Below are positions 23,573 to 33,000 of a stretch of DNA of 37,747 bases, one piece after another. The notes beneath the pieces were generated by a model. That model saw nothing but the letters and a program-made list of their open reading frames with translations, was not told the DNA's origin and did not search any database. Position numbers and translations under genes: made by a program. Numbering within the stretch: position 1 is the first letter of the stretch; every line of letters begins with the position of its first letter. Source of the stretch: Flavobacteriales bacterium CG_4_9_14_3_um_filter_40_17 (GTDB lineage Bacteria > Bacteroidota > Bacteroidia > Flavobacteriales > Flavobacteriaceae). The stretch is taken from contig PFUR01000081.1 of assembly GCA_002790195.1 (NCBI GenBank), positions 1 to 37,747 of the forward strand, written 5' to 3'.

Positions 23573-25396
23573 TTAGTCATTTTCCTCTAATGCCTCTCCC
23601 CCATGTTGTTCGGCTAATTTTCGTTCTAACTCAGCTTGAAACTCTTCCATCACCGGTTTGACGGTTTCTTCAGGCAAATCAGCGATTCTTAAATACATCA
23701 ATCCGTCAACCGAGTTGTTAAACAAGGGATCTACATTGAAAGCAACCAATTTGGCGTTTTGTTTGACATATTTCTTCAAAAGAACGGGAAGGCGGAGTGT
23801 GCCGGGCTCGAGTTCATCAATCAAACGGTCAAATTTGTTGAGATCGGCTTCCGTTTCGTCAAACACAAAATCTTTATCTGCGTCTTCCAAATTGACTTTA
23901 AATTCTTTTTTCGGGTGGACGTATTGTGCGATATACGGATCGTAGTAATGCGATTTCATAAACTGTATCATCAACGATTTTGAAAAGTTTGAAAAACGGT
24001 TGCTGATGCTCACACCCCCCATCAAAAATTTGTGTTCGGGATTGCGAAGTGCTGTATGAATGATGCCACGCCAAAGCAAAAACAAAGGCATGGGTTTCTG
24101 TTGGTATTCGGAAATGATAAACGCGCGCCCCATCTCTATGGTTTGTCTCATCATACCGTAGAGTTCGGGTTCAAAACGAAACAAATCTTGGCAATAAAAC
24201 CCGTTGATGCCATATTTGGCAAATATCTCGCTACCCAATCCCATCCGATAGGCACCAACTATTTTTTGGGTTTCATTATCCCACAAAAACAAATGATGAT
24301 AGTAGGTGTCAAACGCGTCTAAATCGATGGCTTGGTTAGTTCCCTCACCAATTTCCCGGAAGGTAATTTCGCGCAGGCGGCCAATTTCCCTCAAAATTTT
24401 CGGGATTTGAATTGCCTCAGCAAGAAAAACTTCATAATTCTTACTCGCCAACAATCTTGTACCCAAAGCCCGGATCAAATCGACTTCCTGAATGATGCTT
24501 TTTTGGTCGATGGGTTTGATGATTTTTTTGGGTGGTTTGGGTATTTTGAGTTTGTTTTTCAGATTGAAACGCTCTTTTTCAAATGGTTTTGCTAACAAGT
24601 AGGTTTTTCTTCTCAAAAAGCCCGAATAAGCACCAATTGAATCGATTTCATCTTGACTGTCAACACCAATTGGTCTTCCGATGCGAACGTGAATAACCCT
24701 GTTTTTTTGTGAAAGCAATTCTGAAGGTAGTTTGGCCGTACGAAGCAGGTCGCTGATTTGTGACAAAAAGTAAAATGTCTTGCTGTTTTTGGCATGAAAA
24801 TAAATTGGCACCACCGGAACTCTGGCTTTTTTTATCAGTTTGATGGCTGTTTCTTCCCAAGGTTTGTCGACCAATAATTTTCCATCGCGATAGGTTGAGA
24901 CCTCGCCGGCAGGGAATATACCCAACGGTTTGCCGTCTTGCAGGTGTTGCAAAGCAGTCTTAAAGCCCATGAAACTCGATTTGGCATCTTTCCGGTCTTC
25001 AAATGGGTTGACCGGCAGTATTTTATCTTTAAGGGGTTCAATCCGTTGCAACAAAAAATTTCCGATGATTTTAAAGTCGCTTCTTTTTTCGAGCATCAAA
25101 TGCAGGAGCAAAATTCCGTCGATACCGCCGAGCGGATGGTTAGAAACCGTGATAAAAGGGCCTTCTTTTGGGAGCCGTTTGAAATCTTCTTCCGGAATAT
25201 CAAAATTGATTTGAAATTCATTCATCAAACTCTGCAAACACGCTTCGGCATCCAAATGCTTGTTGCGGTTGTATATTTTGTTGAGGGTCGATATTTTCAA
25301 TATTTTCATCAAAACCCATCCCAAGAAAGTTCCGATAAACCTGTATTTATCTACCTTGATGGCTTTGGCAATTTCTTTGGGTGTGACTAAGGACAT
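23573..25396 (-). CDS. Bifunctional acyltransferase of aminolipid synthesis, OlsF/GlsF type
   Basis: A 607-residue fusion. The N-terminal half (about 60-290) is a PlsC-like O-acyltransferase: SNHPLGGID at 85-93 (His87, Asp93, spacing HX5D instead of HX4D) and FPAGEVSTYR at 161-170. The C-terminal half (about 325-560) is the OlsB/GlsB-like GNAT N-acyltransferase, with ITFREIGEGT, DLDAFDTYYHHLFLWD and KIVGAYRMGLG. Published work describes such fusions (OlsF of Serratia and Flavobacterium johnsoniae) that acylate ornithine, and GlsA/GlsB in Bacteroides that make glycine lipids. The ATG at 25396 is preferred to an upstream start at 25426. The amino-acid headgroup used here cannot be read from sequence. 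Confidence 0.88.
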   Translation of the reverse strand: MSLVTPKEIAKAIKVDKYRFIGTFLGWVLMKILKISTLNKIYNRNKHLDAEACLQSLMNEFQINFDIPEEDFKRLPKEGPFITVSNHPLGGIDGILLLHLMLEKRSDFKIIGNFLLQRIEPLKDKILPVNPFEDRKDAKSSFMGFKTALQHLQDGKPLGIFPAGEVSTYRDGKLLVDKPWEETAIKLIKKARVPVVPIYFHAKNSKTFYFLSQISDLLRTAKLPSELLSQKNRVIHVRIGRPIGVDSQDEIDSIGAYSGFLRRKTYLLAKPFEKERFNLKNKLKIPKPPKKIIKPIDQKSIIQEVDLIRALGTRLLASKNYEVFLAEAIQIPKILREIGRLREITFREIGEGTNQAIDLDAFDTYYHHLFLWDNETQKIVGAYRMGLGSEIFAKYGINGFYCQDLFRFEPELYGMMRQTIEMGRAFIISEYQQKPMPLFLLWRGIIHTALRNPEHKFLMGGVSISNRFSNFSKSLMIQFMKSHYYDPYIAQYVHPKKEFKVNLEDADKDFVFDETEADLNKFDRLIDELEPGTLRLPVLLKKYVKQNAKLVAFNVDPLFNNSVDGLMYLRIADLPEETVKPVMEEFQAELERKLAEQHGGEALEEND

Positions 25397-25415
25397 GGTT
25401 GGTTTGAGGTTTATA

Positions 25416-25433
25416 CAAAAATACACAAAAATA
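25416..25433 (-). promoter_or_regulatory. Two TAnnTTTG -7 boxes upstream of the OlsF-type gene
   Basis: Minus-strand TATTTTTG occurs at 25416-25423 and 25426-25433, 19 and 29 bases ahead of the ATG at 25396. Either could be the -7 element. Confidence 0.4.
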
Positions 25434-25522
25434 AAGCGCGTTGATTCATCCTGCTAAAAGTTTGACGCAACCCGCAACAAAACCAATCTTCCGGAGGCCA
25501 GAAAACGCACCTTATAAATAAC

Positions 25523-26782
25523 TCAATCACCGTTTTGCACAACCATTTGCATGGTTTCCGCCGTCAGCTGTTTGAGCAACACATTGTGTCCGTTGTCTAA
25601 ACTCTTGATGCTCTTTTCATCATAGTGTCGAATGGTGTAAAGTGAAACATTGTCGTAGCAAGTGACCTTAAATTTGCCTCTCAACCGCGCCAATAATTCT
25701 TCCAAATGATTGAATTTGTTGTCCACACACACCGAAAAACTGATGGCAGAGTTTTGAATCACATCTACTTTCATTTTATAATCTGCCAGTAAGCCAAAAA
25801 TTTCGCGGATGTTGTCTTCTACAATAAAAGAAAAATCGAGAGAAGAAAGGGAAATAAGCACTTGGCTTTTTTTGACGATAAAACAAGGCACGTTGGGAAT
25901 CAACGTCTGGCCTTTTCTCACCGAGGTCCCTTCATTTTCGGGGTTGATAAACGATTTCACAAAAAGTGGGATTTCTTTTCGCTGAAGCGGTTGCAAAGTC
26001 TTTGGATGGATAACGGACGCGCCGTAAAAAGCCAATTCGATGGCTTCCTGATAGGAAATTTGATGCAATAGGGTTGCGTTCTCAAAATACCTCGGGTCGG
26101 CATTGAGCACACCGGGTACGTCTTTCCATATGGTCACGCCTTCGGCATTTAAGCAATAAGCGAAAATGGCCGCGGTATAATCCGAACCTTCCCTGCCCAA
26201 ACTCGTGGTAAAAGAATTTGAATCGGAACCTAAGAATCCTTGAGTGATATAGAGTTTGTTTTTTTGTATTGATTTTGATACATTTTGTTGGGTCAATTCC
26301 CAGTTTACGTTGGCATCTCTGAAATTGCTGTCAGTTTTGATTAATTCCCGGACATCGACCCAATCATTTGACAACCCGGCATGATTGAGGTAATAACTGA
26401 CAATGGTGGTAGAAACTAATTCCCCATAACCAATCACTTGATCGTAAACAAAGCTGTGCTCGGGAGACTTATTTCTTTCCAACAAACCTTTGAGCTCGTC
26501 GAACAACTGGTAAATCCTACCAAAAACTGGATGCCCGTCGTCCTCAAAAAGATCCAAGGCAACTTGGTTGTGATATTTTACAACATCCTGAATGCTGCTT
26601 TGAAGCTCCTCAGTTTTATGAAAATAATTATGAATAATGATTTCCAGCGCATTGGTTGTTTTTCCCATGGCAGAAATGACCAAAAGGGTGTTTTCATGCC
26701 CAGTTTTATGCAAAACCGAGTGCAGATTGCGAACGCCTGCTGCATCTTTGACAGAGGCTCCGCCAAACTTGAATATTCTCAT
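25523..26782 (-). CDS. lysC: Aspartate kinase, monofunctional
   Basis: Phosphorylates aspartate, the first step to lysine, threonine, methionine and diaminopimelate. The protein has 419 residues. KFGGASV at residues 5-11 is the kinase signature; TSLGREGSDYTAAIFAYCL and IWKDVPGVLNADPRYF complete the catalytic domain. The last 130 residues are ACT-like regulatory repeats (VLISLSSLDFSFIVEDN and onward), implying feedback control by an end product. No fused homoserine dehydrogenase is present. The gene begins three bases after the GNAT stop codon, so the two are co-transcribed. The lysC symbol is given by analogy; which end product regulates it is not known. Confidence 0.92.
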   Translation of the reverse strand: MRIFKFGGASVKDAAGVRNLHSVLHKTGHENTLLVISAMGKTTNALEIIIHNYFHKTEELQSSIQDVVKYHNQVALDLFEDDGHPVFGRIYQLFDELKGLLERNKSPEHSFVYDQVIGYGELVSTTIVSYYLNHAGLSNDWVDVRELIKTDSNFRDANVNWELTQQNVSKSIQKNKLYITQGFLGSDSNSFTTSLGREGSDYTAAIFAYCLNAEGVTIWKDVPGVLNADPRYFENATLLHQISYQEAIELAFYGASVIHPKTLQPLQRKEIPLFVKSFINPENEGTSVRKGQTLIPNVPCFIVKKSQVLISLSSLDFSFIVEDNIREIFGLLADYKMKVDVIQNSAISFSVCVDNKFNHLEELLARLRGKFKVTCYDNVSLYTIRHYDEKSIKSLDNGHNVLLKQLTAETMQMVVQNGD

Positions 26783-26785
26783 TTT

Positions 26786-27259
26786 CTATTTTGAATTTTT
26801 CATAATGGTTTGGTTATCTATTTGTACCAAGTGCCAGTCTCTCAAAATAGACGCACCATATTTTTCGTAAAAATCAATCGCGTTTTGATTCCAGTCTAGA
26901 ACAACCCATTCGGCACGGCGGACACCTTGTTTTTTCACTTCTTCCAAAAAAGATTCGAAAAGTAATTTGCCAATTCCCGTTCCCCTATTTGCTTGTTTGA
27001 CAATCAAATCTTCGAGGTGGATGGTTTTCCCTTTCCAAGTAGAATAGCGATAGTAATAAAGAGCCATGCCCACAATGCCGTTTTTGGTTTCGGCGACAAG
27101 TGCTTCAAAAGCCGGGTTTTCACCAAAACCATCTTGAAGTAATTCTTCCTCAGTGACTTCAACGGCATGCGGTTCGCGTTCAAACACTGCCAATTCGCGA
27201 ATGAGATTGAGTATCTCCGGTACATCTTTGGTGGTTGCTTTTCTTATTTTTACAAACAT
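26786..27259 (-). CDS. GNAT family N-acetyltransferase
   Basis: A 157-residue acetyl-CoA-dependent acetyltransferase. IRKATTKDVPEILNLIREL opens the fold, ALYYYRYSTWKGKTIHLEDL forms the central sheet, and the acetyl-CoA loop is ANRGTGIGKLLFE. DWNQNAIDFYEKYGA is the usual last motif. Overall it resembles the diamine (spermidine/spermine-type) N-acetyltransferases, but the substrate is not certain. The ATG at 27259 (MFVKIRKAT) is preferred over an upstream start at 27280. It is the first gene of a unit with aspartate kinase and is divergent from fbp. Confidence 0.9.
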   Translation of the reverse strand: MFVKIRKATTKDVPEILNLIRELAVFEREPHAVEVTEEELLQDGFGENPAFEALVAETKNGIVGMALYYYRYSTWKGKTIHLEDLIVKQANRGTGIGKLLFESFLEEVKKQGVRRAEWVVLDWNQNAIDFYEKYGASILRDWHLVQIDNQTIMKNSK

Positions 27260-27277
27260 TTTTTTACAAATAAAACA

Positions 27278-27285
27278 CAAAGTTA
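27278..27285 (-). promoter_or_regulatory. TAnnTTTG -7 box upstream of the GNAT-lysC unit
   Basis: Minus-strand TAACTTTG lies 18 bases before the ATG at 27259. Confidence 0.4.
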
Positions 27286-27362
27286 AATTACAATATACAA
27301 TCGACCATAAATTTTAAATATTATAACAAATTATCCGATATTTGTAATCAAATTTACAATCT

Positions 27363-28361
27363 ATGGCGTTTCAAAATCAAACTTTGGGTGAGTTTATCAT
27401 TGAAAATCAATCTGCTTTCTCTTTTTCGACCGGAGAACTCTCGCGGCTCATTAATTCCATCCGCCTAGCTGCAAAAGTAGTTAATCATGAAGTAAATAAA
27501 GCGGGCCTTGTGGATATTATCGGGAGTTCGGGGAATATAAATGTACAAGGAGAGAGCCAGCAGAAACTCGATGTGTTTGCCAATGAAATTTTCATCAAAA
27601 CGCTGACCCATCGTGAAATTGTCTGTGGGATAGCTTCTGAAGAGTGCGATGATTTCCTTCGGGTGGAAGGCAACACGGAATCTTCAAATAACCACTACGT
27701 GGTGTTGATGGATCCGTTGGATGGCTCGTCCAACATTGATGTAAATGTATCGGTGGGAACTATTTTCTCCATTTACAGACGCGTTTCTTCTGCGGGAACA
27801 CCGGTTGTTTTGGAAGATTTTTTGCAACCGGGAAATCGCCAAGTTGCTGCCGGATATGTTATTTACGGGACTTCGACCATGTTGGTTTACACCACCGGCC
27901 ACGGCGTGAACGGGTTTACACTCAATCCGGCCATCGGAACTTTTTATCTTTCACACCCCAACATCCGCATTCCTGAAAACGGCCAGATTTATTCAGTGAA
28001 TGAAGGCAATTACATACACTTCCCTCAGGGTGTAAAAAACTACATCAAATATTGCCAAGAGGAAAAAGAAAACAGACCTTATACTTCGCGTTACATCGGT
28101 TCTTTGGTGTCGGACATTCACCGAAACATGATCAAAGGCGGTATTTATTTGTATCCGCAAACGTCTGCTTCGCCAAACGGGAAATTGCGTTTGCTCTACG
28201 AATGCAACCCGATGGCATTTGTGGTGGAACAAGCCGGTGGAGAAGCTTCTGACGGAGGGCAACGCATTTTGGACATCATCCCGGGCGAATTGCACCAACG
28301 GACTCCGTTTTATTGTGGGAGCAAAAACATGGTCGCCAAACTTTTGGAATATGTTGCGTAA
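27363..28361 (+). CDS. fbp: Class 1 fructose-1,6-bisphosphatase
   Basis: Gluconeogenic enzyme that hydrolyses fructose 1,6-bisphosphate to fructose 6-phosphate in the cytoplasm. The 332-residue protein has the normal length. Metal-site residues are visible: Glu93-Glu94 in ASEECDD and Asp117/Asp120 in [31 protein letters not shown] binds substrate, and [20 protein letters not shown] is the diagnostic C-terminal segment. Together with pgk in this window it covers central carbon flux. The upstream sequence has GATATTTG, one position away from a perfect -7 box. Confidence 0.97.
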   Translation: MAFQNQTLGEFIIENQSAFSFSTGELSRLINSIRLAAKVVNHEVNKAGLVDIIGSSGNINVQGESQQKLDVFANEIFIKTLTHREIVCGIASEECDDFLRVEGNTESSNNHYVVLMDPLDGSSNIDVNVSVGTIFSIYRRVSSAGTPVVLEDFLQPGNRQVAAGYVIYGTSTMLVYTTGHGVNGFTLNPAIGTFYLSHPNIRIPENGQIYSVNEGNYIHFPQGVKNYIKYCQEEKENRPYTSRYIGSLVSDIHRNMIKGGIYLYPQTSASPNGKLRLLYECNPMAFVVEQAGGEASDGGQRILDIIPGELHQRTPFYCGSKNMVAKLLEYVA

Positions 28362-28392
28362 GCTGGCAATCTGTTTTTCTTTTACAATTTAG

Positions 28393-28400
28393 TACCTTTG
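28393..28400 (+). promoter_or_regulatory. TAnnTTTG -7 box upstream of the yqaE-lipB unit
   Basis: TACCTTTG lies 19 bases ahead of the ATG at 28420. Confidence 0.5.
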
Positions 28401-28419
28401 CCTAAACCACTTAATTTAT

Positions 28420-28578
28420 ATGAGCTTTTGGCGTGTTCTGTTAGCCATTTTTTTTCCGCCTCTCTCGGTCATCGATAAGGGCTGTGGATCGGTTTTGATT
28501 GTTTTTATATTAACAATTGCCGGGTGGATTCCGGGTGTAATCGCCGCGCTCATCATCCTGAACAATCCGAACCGATGA
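28420..28578 (+). CDS. YqaE/Pmp3 family small membrane protein
   Basis: A 52-residue proteolipid. My translation starts MSFWRVLLAIFFPPLSVIDK and continues with GCGSVLIVFILTIAGWIPGV and IAALIILNNPNR. Two membrane helices flank a short loop, and the FFPPLSV and GWIPGVIAAL segments are the family hallmarks. Yeast Pmp3 and its relatives influence membrane potential and are linked to salt and cold stress; the bacterial role is unclear. The stop TGA overlaps the lipB start as ATGA at 28575-28578, so lipB is translationally coupled. The gene is easily missed because it is so short, but the family match, a -7 box and the coupling all support it. Confidence 0.88.
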   Translation: MSFWRVLLAIFFPPLSVIDKGCGSVLIVFILTIAGWIPGVIAALIILNNPNR

Positions 28579-29312
28579 AAAATACGAATATACAATTTGC
28601 AGACCTCGGATTAAAATCTTATCAATCCGCTTGGGATATTCAAGAAAGTTTGTTTAAAAAAACGGTAGATATCAAAATTTCCAATCGAAGAAATCAGACC
28701 GGGCACACCACGCCTAACTATCTTCTTTTTGTGTCACATCCGCACGTTTACACCTTAGGGAAAAGCGGTGACCAAGCAAACTTATTGGTCAATATGCAGC
28801 AGCTTGAAAAAATGGAGGCTACTTTTTTCAAAACCAATCGCGGTGGCGACATCACTTACCACGGACCAGGACAAATCGTTGGTTACCCAATATTGGATTT
28901 AGACAATTTTTTTACGGACATCCATAAATATCTCCGATACCTCGAAGAGGTTATTATTTTAACATTAAACGATTACGGGCTGAAAGGTGAGCGAAGCCCC
29001 GGTGAAACAGGCGTTTGGTTGGATGTAGGCACTCCTTTTGCCAGAAAAATTTGCGCGATGGGCGTACGTGCTTCCCGTTGGGTAACCATGCATGGTTTTG
29101 CGCTGAACGTCAATACCGACCTCAGCTATTTCAGCGCCATTATCCCGTGCGGAATAAAAGGAAAGGGCGTAACTTCTTTGGTGAAAGAACTAAAAAAAGA
29201 AGTACCGGTTGAAGAAGTCAAAGAGAAACTTTTAAAGCATTTTACGAAGGTTTTTGAAGCAGAATTAACAGAGTTTTCCGAAGAAATCTTATTTTCAGAA
29301 ATCGAAAACTAA
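28575..29312 (+). CDS. lipB: Lipoyl(octanoyl) transferase
   Basis: Transfers octanoate from acyl carrier protein to the lipoyl domains of dehydrogenase complexes, the first step of lipoate assembly. The protein has 245 residues from the ATG at 28575. The substrate site RGGDITYHGPGQ is at 89-100. The catalytic pair is visible as Lys158 (ARKICAMGVRASRW) and Cys192 (IIPCGIKGKGVTSL). The in-frame upstream reading from 28524 lies within yqaE and is not the real start. Its 3' end overlaps the convergent rnhB gene by 18 bases. Confidence 0.96.
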   Translation: MKNTNIQFADLGLKSYQSAWDIQESLFKKTVDIKISNRRNQTGHTTPNYLLFVSHPHVYTLGKSGDQANLLVNMQQLEKMEATFFKTNRGGDITYHGPGQIVGYPILDLDNFFTDIHKYLRYLEEVIILTLNDYGLKGERSPGETGVWLDVGTPFARKICAMGVRASRWVTMHGFALNVNTDLSYFSAIIPCGIKGKGVTSLVKELKKEVPVEEVKEKLLKHFTKVFEAELTEFSEEILFSEIEN

Positions 29313-29894
29313 TTGTTCTGGCAGCAATCGAAAAGATTTTCTGTGATGTGGCGTGACGCCATATTTTCGGATAGCATCGCGGTGCGCTTGGGTCGGATAG
29401 CCTTTGTTTTGCGCCCAATGGTAAACCGGAAAATCTTTGTGTAGTTTTTCCATCAACTCATCCCGGTAGGTTTTGGCCAAGACAGAAGCTGCGGCTATGT
29501 TCAAATATTTTGCATCTCCCCTGATGAAACATTCATGTTCAATGTCTTGATAAGGCTTGAACCGGTTGCCATCCACCATGATGAATCCGGGTTGTGGGAT
29601 CAATTGGGCAATACTGAGATGCATCCCCAAAATGGAGGCATTTAGTATGTTGATTTCATCTATTTTTTCGGGAGAAACTTCTGCAATTCCATAGCTGACA
29701 GCTTCCTTGAGAATGATGTCCCGCAACAGCAACCTGTTTTTCTGCGTCATTTGTTTGGAGTCATTTAGTATTTTATTGGAGAAATTATCGGGCAAAATCA
29801 CCGCAGTAGCAACCACCGGCCCGGCCAAACACCCTCTTCCGGCTTCATCGGTACCGCAGGTGAGCAAATTTGTTAAGTAGTTATTTGTTAACAT
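29295..29894 (-). CDS. rnhB: Ribonuclease HII
   Basis: Cleaves the RNA strand of RNA-DNA hybrids and removes misincorporated ribonucleotides. The protein has 199 residues, the normal length. The catalytic residues Asp16 and Glu17 are in GTDEAGRGCLAGP; the later acidic residues are in MVDGNRF and FIRGDAKYLNIAAASVLAKT. HRKSFRL near the C-terminus is also typical. It is transcribed against lipB and overlaps its 3' end by 18 bases. Confidence 0.96.
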   Translation of the reverse strand: MLTNNYLTNLLTCGTDEAGRGCLAGPVVATAVILPDNFSNKILNDSKQMTQKNRLLLRDIILKEAVSYGIAEVSPEKIDEINILNASILGMHLSIAQLIPQPGFIMVDGNRFKPYQDIEHECFIRGDAKYLNIAAASVLAKTYRDELMEKLHKDFPVYHWAQNKGYPTQAHRDAIRKYGVTPHHRKSFRLLPEQLVFDF

Positions 29895-30030
29895 AATAAA
29901 AAGTTAAACTAAAAAAAATAAGTCTAAACAAAAAACCATATGTTATTTATTATCAACATAATATAAAATAACATGAACTAATACATGTTTATAAATTAAC
30001 ATTTAACAGTAAAATTATTGTAAAATTATT
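29895..30030. other. AT-rich divergent spacer between rnhB and susC
   Basis: Very AT-rich sequence with repeated TAAAATTATT-like runs. It contains the start regions of two divergent genes; no coding sequence or strong dyad is evident. Confidence 0.3.
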
Positions 30031-30038
30031 TAAGTTTG
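30031..30038 (+). promoter_or_regulatory. TAnnTTTG -7 box upstream of susC
   Basis: TAAGTTTG lies 28 bases ahead of the susC ATG at 30067. Confidence 0.45.
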
Positions 30039-30066
30039 CTCGAGTTTAACTAAAAACAAATTTAAA

Positions 30067-33000
30067 ATGATTGTAAAATTTACCAAACTGTCGTTGGTTT
30101 TGCTGTTTACTTTATCGTTGTCAGCATTTTCTCAACAAAAGACCGTTTCGGGAAAAGTTGTCGATAACATAGGAGCACCTCTACCAGGTGTAAGTGTGTT
30201 AGTTAAAGGCACTAATACCGGAACACAAACTGATTTTGACGGGAACTATTCGATCAATGTTTCTCAGGGTCAGGTTTTAATATTTAGGTACATTGGGTTT
30301 AAAACCCAAGAAATTAGTATTGGGGAATCAAACACTGTTAATCTGCGATTAGAGGAGGATACCCAAGCTCTTTCTGAAGTTGTGGTAATCGGTTTTGGTG
30401 AAAAATCGAGAAAATCCCTTACAACATCTGTTTCGTCTGCCAAGATGGAAGACATAAAAGGGATTGCAACTTCAACCGTTACCGGTGCTTTGCAGGGTTC
30501 AGTGACAGGTCTTCAAGTGAACCAAAATTCAGGAACTCCTGGCGCAGGTTTTTCAGTAAGGGTTCGCGGGTCGAGTTCTATTGCGGGTTCAAACGAGCCG
30601 CTTTACGTTGTTGACGGTATTCCAATTTTTTCAGGTGCAATTGGGGACAACGGTTTCGGTGGACAAGATAATGACGTACTTTCATCTATCAACTTTGCCG
30701 ATGTTTCTTCTATTGAGGTACTAAAAGACGCATCAGCTTCTGCCATTTATGGTTCACGAGGTGCTAATGGTGTTGTATTGATTACTACCAAACGTGGTAA
30801 ATCTGGTAAAGTATCGGTCGAAGTGAATTCCTATTATGGATTTCAGGAAGAAATTGATCGTTATAATATAATGACAACGGGAGAATACTTTCGTTTTGCA
30901 GATACTGCGTTAGCAGGTAGTTTTCCTACCATTCCAGCATTTGCATCTCGAGGTGCCTTTACTGGAATTAATCAATTTGCAGCTCAAGGATTTACAGATC
31001 CTACCGATCAAGCACAACTGGAAGCTTTTTATGCTCTTTCTTTTGGTGATAATTTCGTTAATGAAATACATAAACCGGGAAATATTGAAGTTAAGCAAAC
31101 TGATGTTAGTGTTTCGGGTGGAAATGAGAAAGCAACGTTCTATGCAAACTTTACTGATTTTAAGCAAGAGGGTGTTATCTATGGTCAAGAATTTGACAGA
31201 AGATCTTTACGCTTGAATGTTGATTTTAAACCAACTGATAAATTTAACTTAGATGCCGGCATCAGTATCACAGAAGCTGACAACTCTCGAATCAATAGTG
31301 ATAACAATATATTCGGTGCATTTGCAACCTCCGTATTGGAAACTCCGGGAGCTACGTTAAGAGACGAATTAGGAAATTTTACGCCTCCGACCGATTTTTC
31401 ATTTTCAAATCCACTACAAAACGCTTTAGAGGATGATTCAGACGAACGTACATTCAGGGTTTTGACAAATATGGGTATGCGATACTTCATCAATGATCAC
31501 TTTAATGTATATGGTAGATTATCACTTGACCGTTTGGATTTTAAATCAACTCGACGTTTTTCTCCAAATTCCGCGCAAGGACTAGGGGCTAATGGTGAAA
31601 TATTCAAGGAAATCCTTTTGGTTAACAACTGGAATGGACTGGGAACTATTAACTATCGCCAAAAATTTGGCGAATTCGATGTCACAGCTTTAGCCGGTTT
31701 CTCATTTGAAGGTGTCAATACCGATCAAACAGAAGTAGATAGACAAAATTTCCCTTTTGGGTTTAAATCTGTTTTAAATGGCGCAACTGTTATTCAAGGG
31801 GACAATTTTATAACTGAAAACAAACTGTTTTCTTACTTTGGCCGTGCCGGTGTAAGCTATAAAGACAAATTATTCTTTGAAGGTACACTTAGAGCTGATG
31901 CGTCATCCAGATTTGGAAATGGCAATCAAACTGGATATTTCCCTGCAGTTTCAGGTGCTTACGTTCTCTCTGAAGACAGTTGGTTTAAAAATAATATTGT
32001 TACCAGCATGAAAACAAGAGTTTCGTGGGGTCAAACTGGAAACCAGTCAGGTATTGGAAACTTTGATTCATTCTTTTTGACAGGTTCAGTTGATTTCGCA
32101 GGAACACCTGGAAATGCAATAGTCCAGTTGGCTAATCCCGATTTGAAATGGGAGACGACAACTCAAACAGATTTTGGTGTCGATTTAACTTTATTTGGTA
32201 AAATCGATATAACTTATGATTACTATAGAAAAGACACCGAAGATTTGCTTCTTAATAGACCTTTGAGAAACTCATCAGGTTTCACTACCATTACTGAAAA
32301 CGTAGGCGAAATGGAGAATAGAGGTCATGAGCTTAGTATCAATGCAAGAATTTTTGAAGGTCAATTCAAGTGGAATAGCCAATTTCAAATTTCGTGGAAC
32401 TCTAATGAGGTCACTAAGTTAACCAGAGATGCCAATGGTGAGTTTATCCCAATTGACTCAGGATTTGCATCCAGAACTGCTGTGGGTCAAGCCTTGGGTG
32501 CATTCTTTGGACTGAAAGCGGATGGTTTATATCAAACTTTAGATGAAATTCCTGCTGCTGTTCAAGCAAGAGGTATTCGACCAGGTGATATTAAATTTAT
32601 CGATATTAATGGCGACGGGAATATCACTGCAGATGACAGGACTTTTATTGGAAATCCAAATCCAGGTGCAATAGGTAACTTCAGAAATTCGTTTTCTTGG
32701 AAAGGATTTGATTTATCTGCTAATTTTCAATTCGAAATTCAAAAAGATATATTTAATGCAACAAGACAATTTGCCGGAGCGACAGGTAGTGCTGGTTTCA
32801 ACAAATTCAAAAGTGAAACCAACTTCTGGACACCAACAAACACCAATACAAATGTTCCTGCGCCGCGATTTGGCTCCGCCCAATCATTTAACAATCAAGA
32901 CTCTGACTTTTTTGTCGAAGAAGGAGATTACTTGAGACTTAAAGAAATTGTAATCGGGTACACACTCCCAAAAGATTGGACAGGTGACAAATATTCACTT

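Noticed and set aside
28524-28574. N-terminal extension of lipB
   Set aside because: The extra 17 codons lie inside the yqaE gene in another frame; the family start fits the ATG at 28575.
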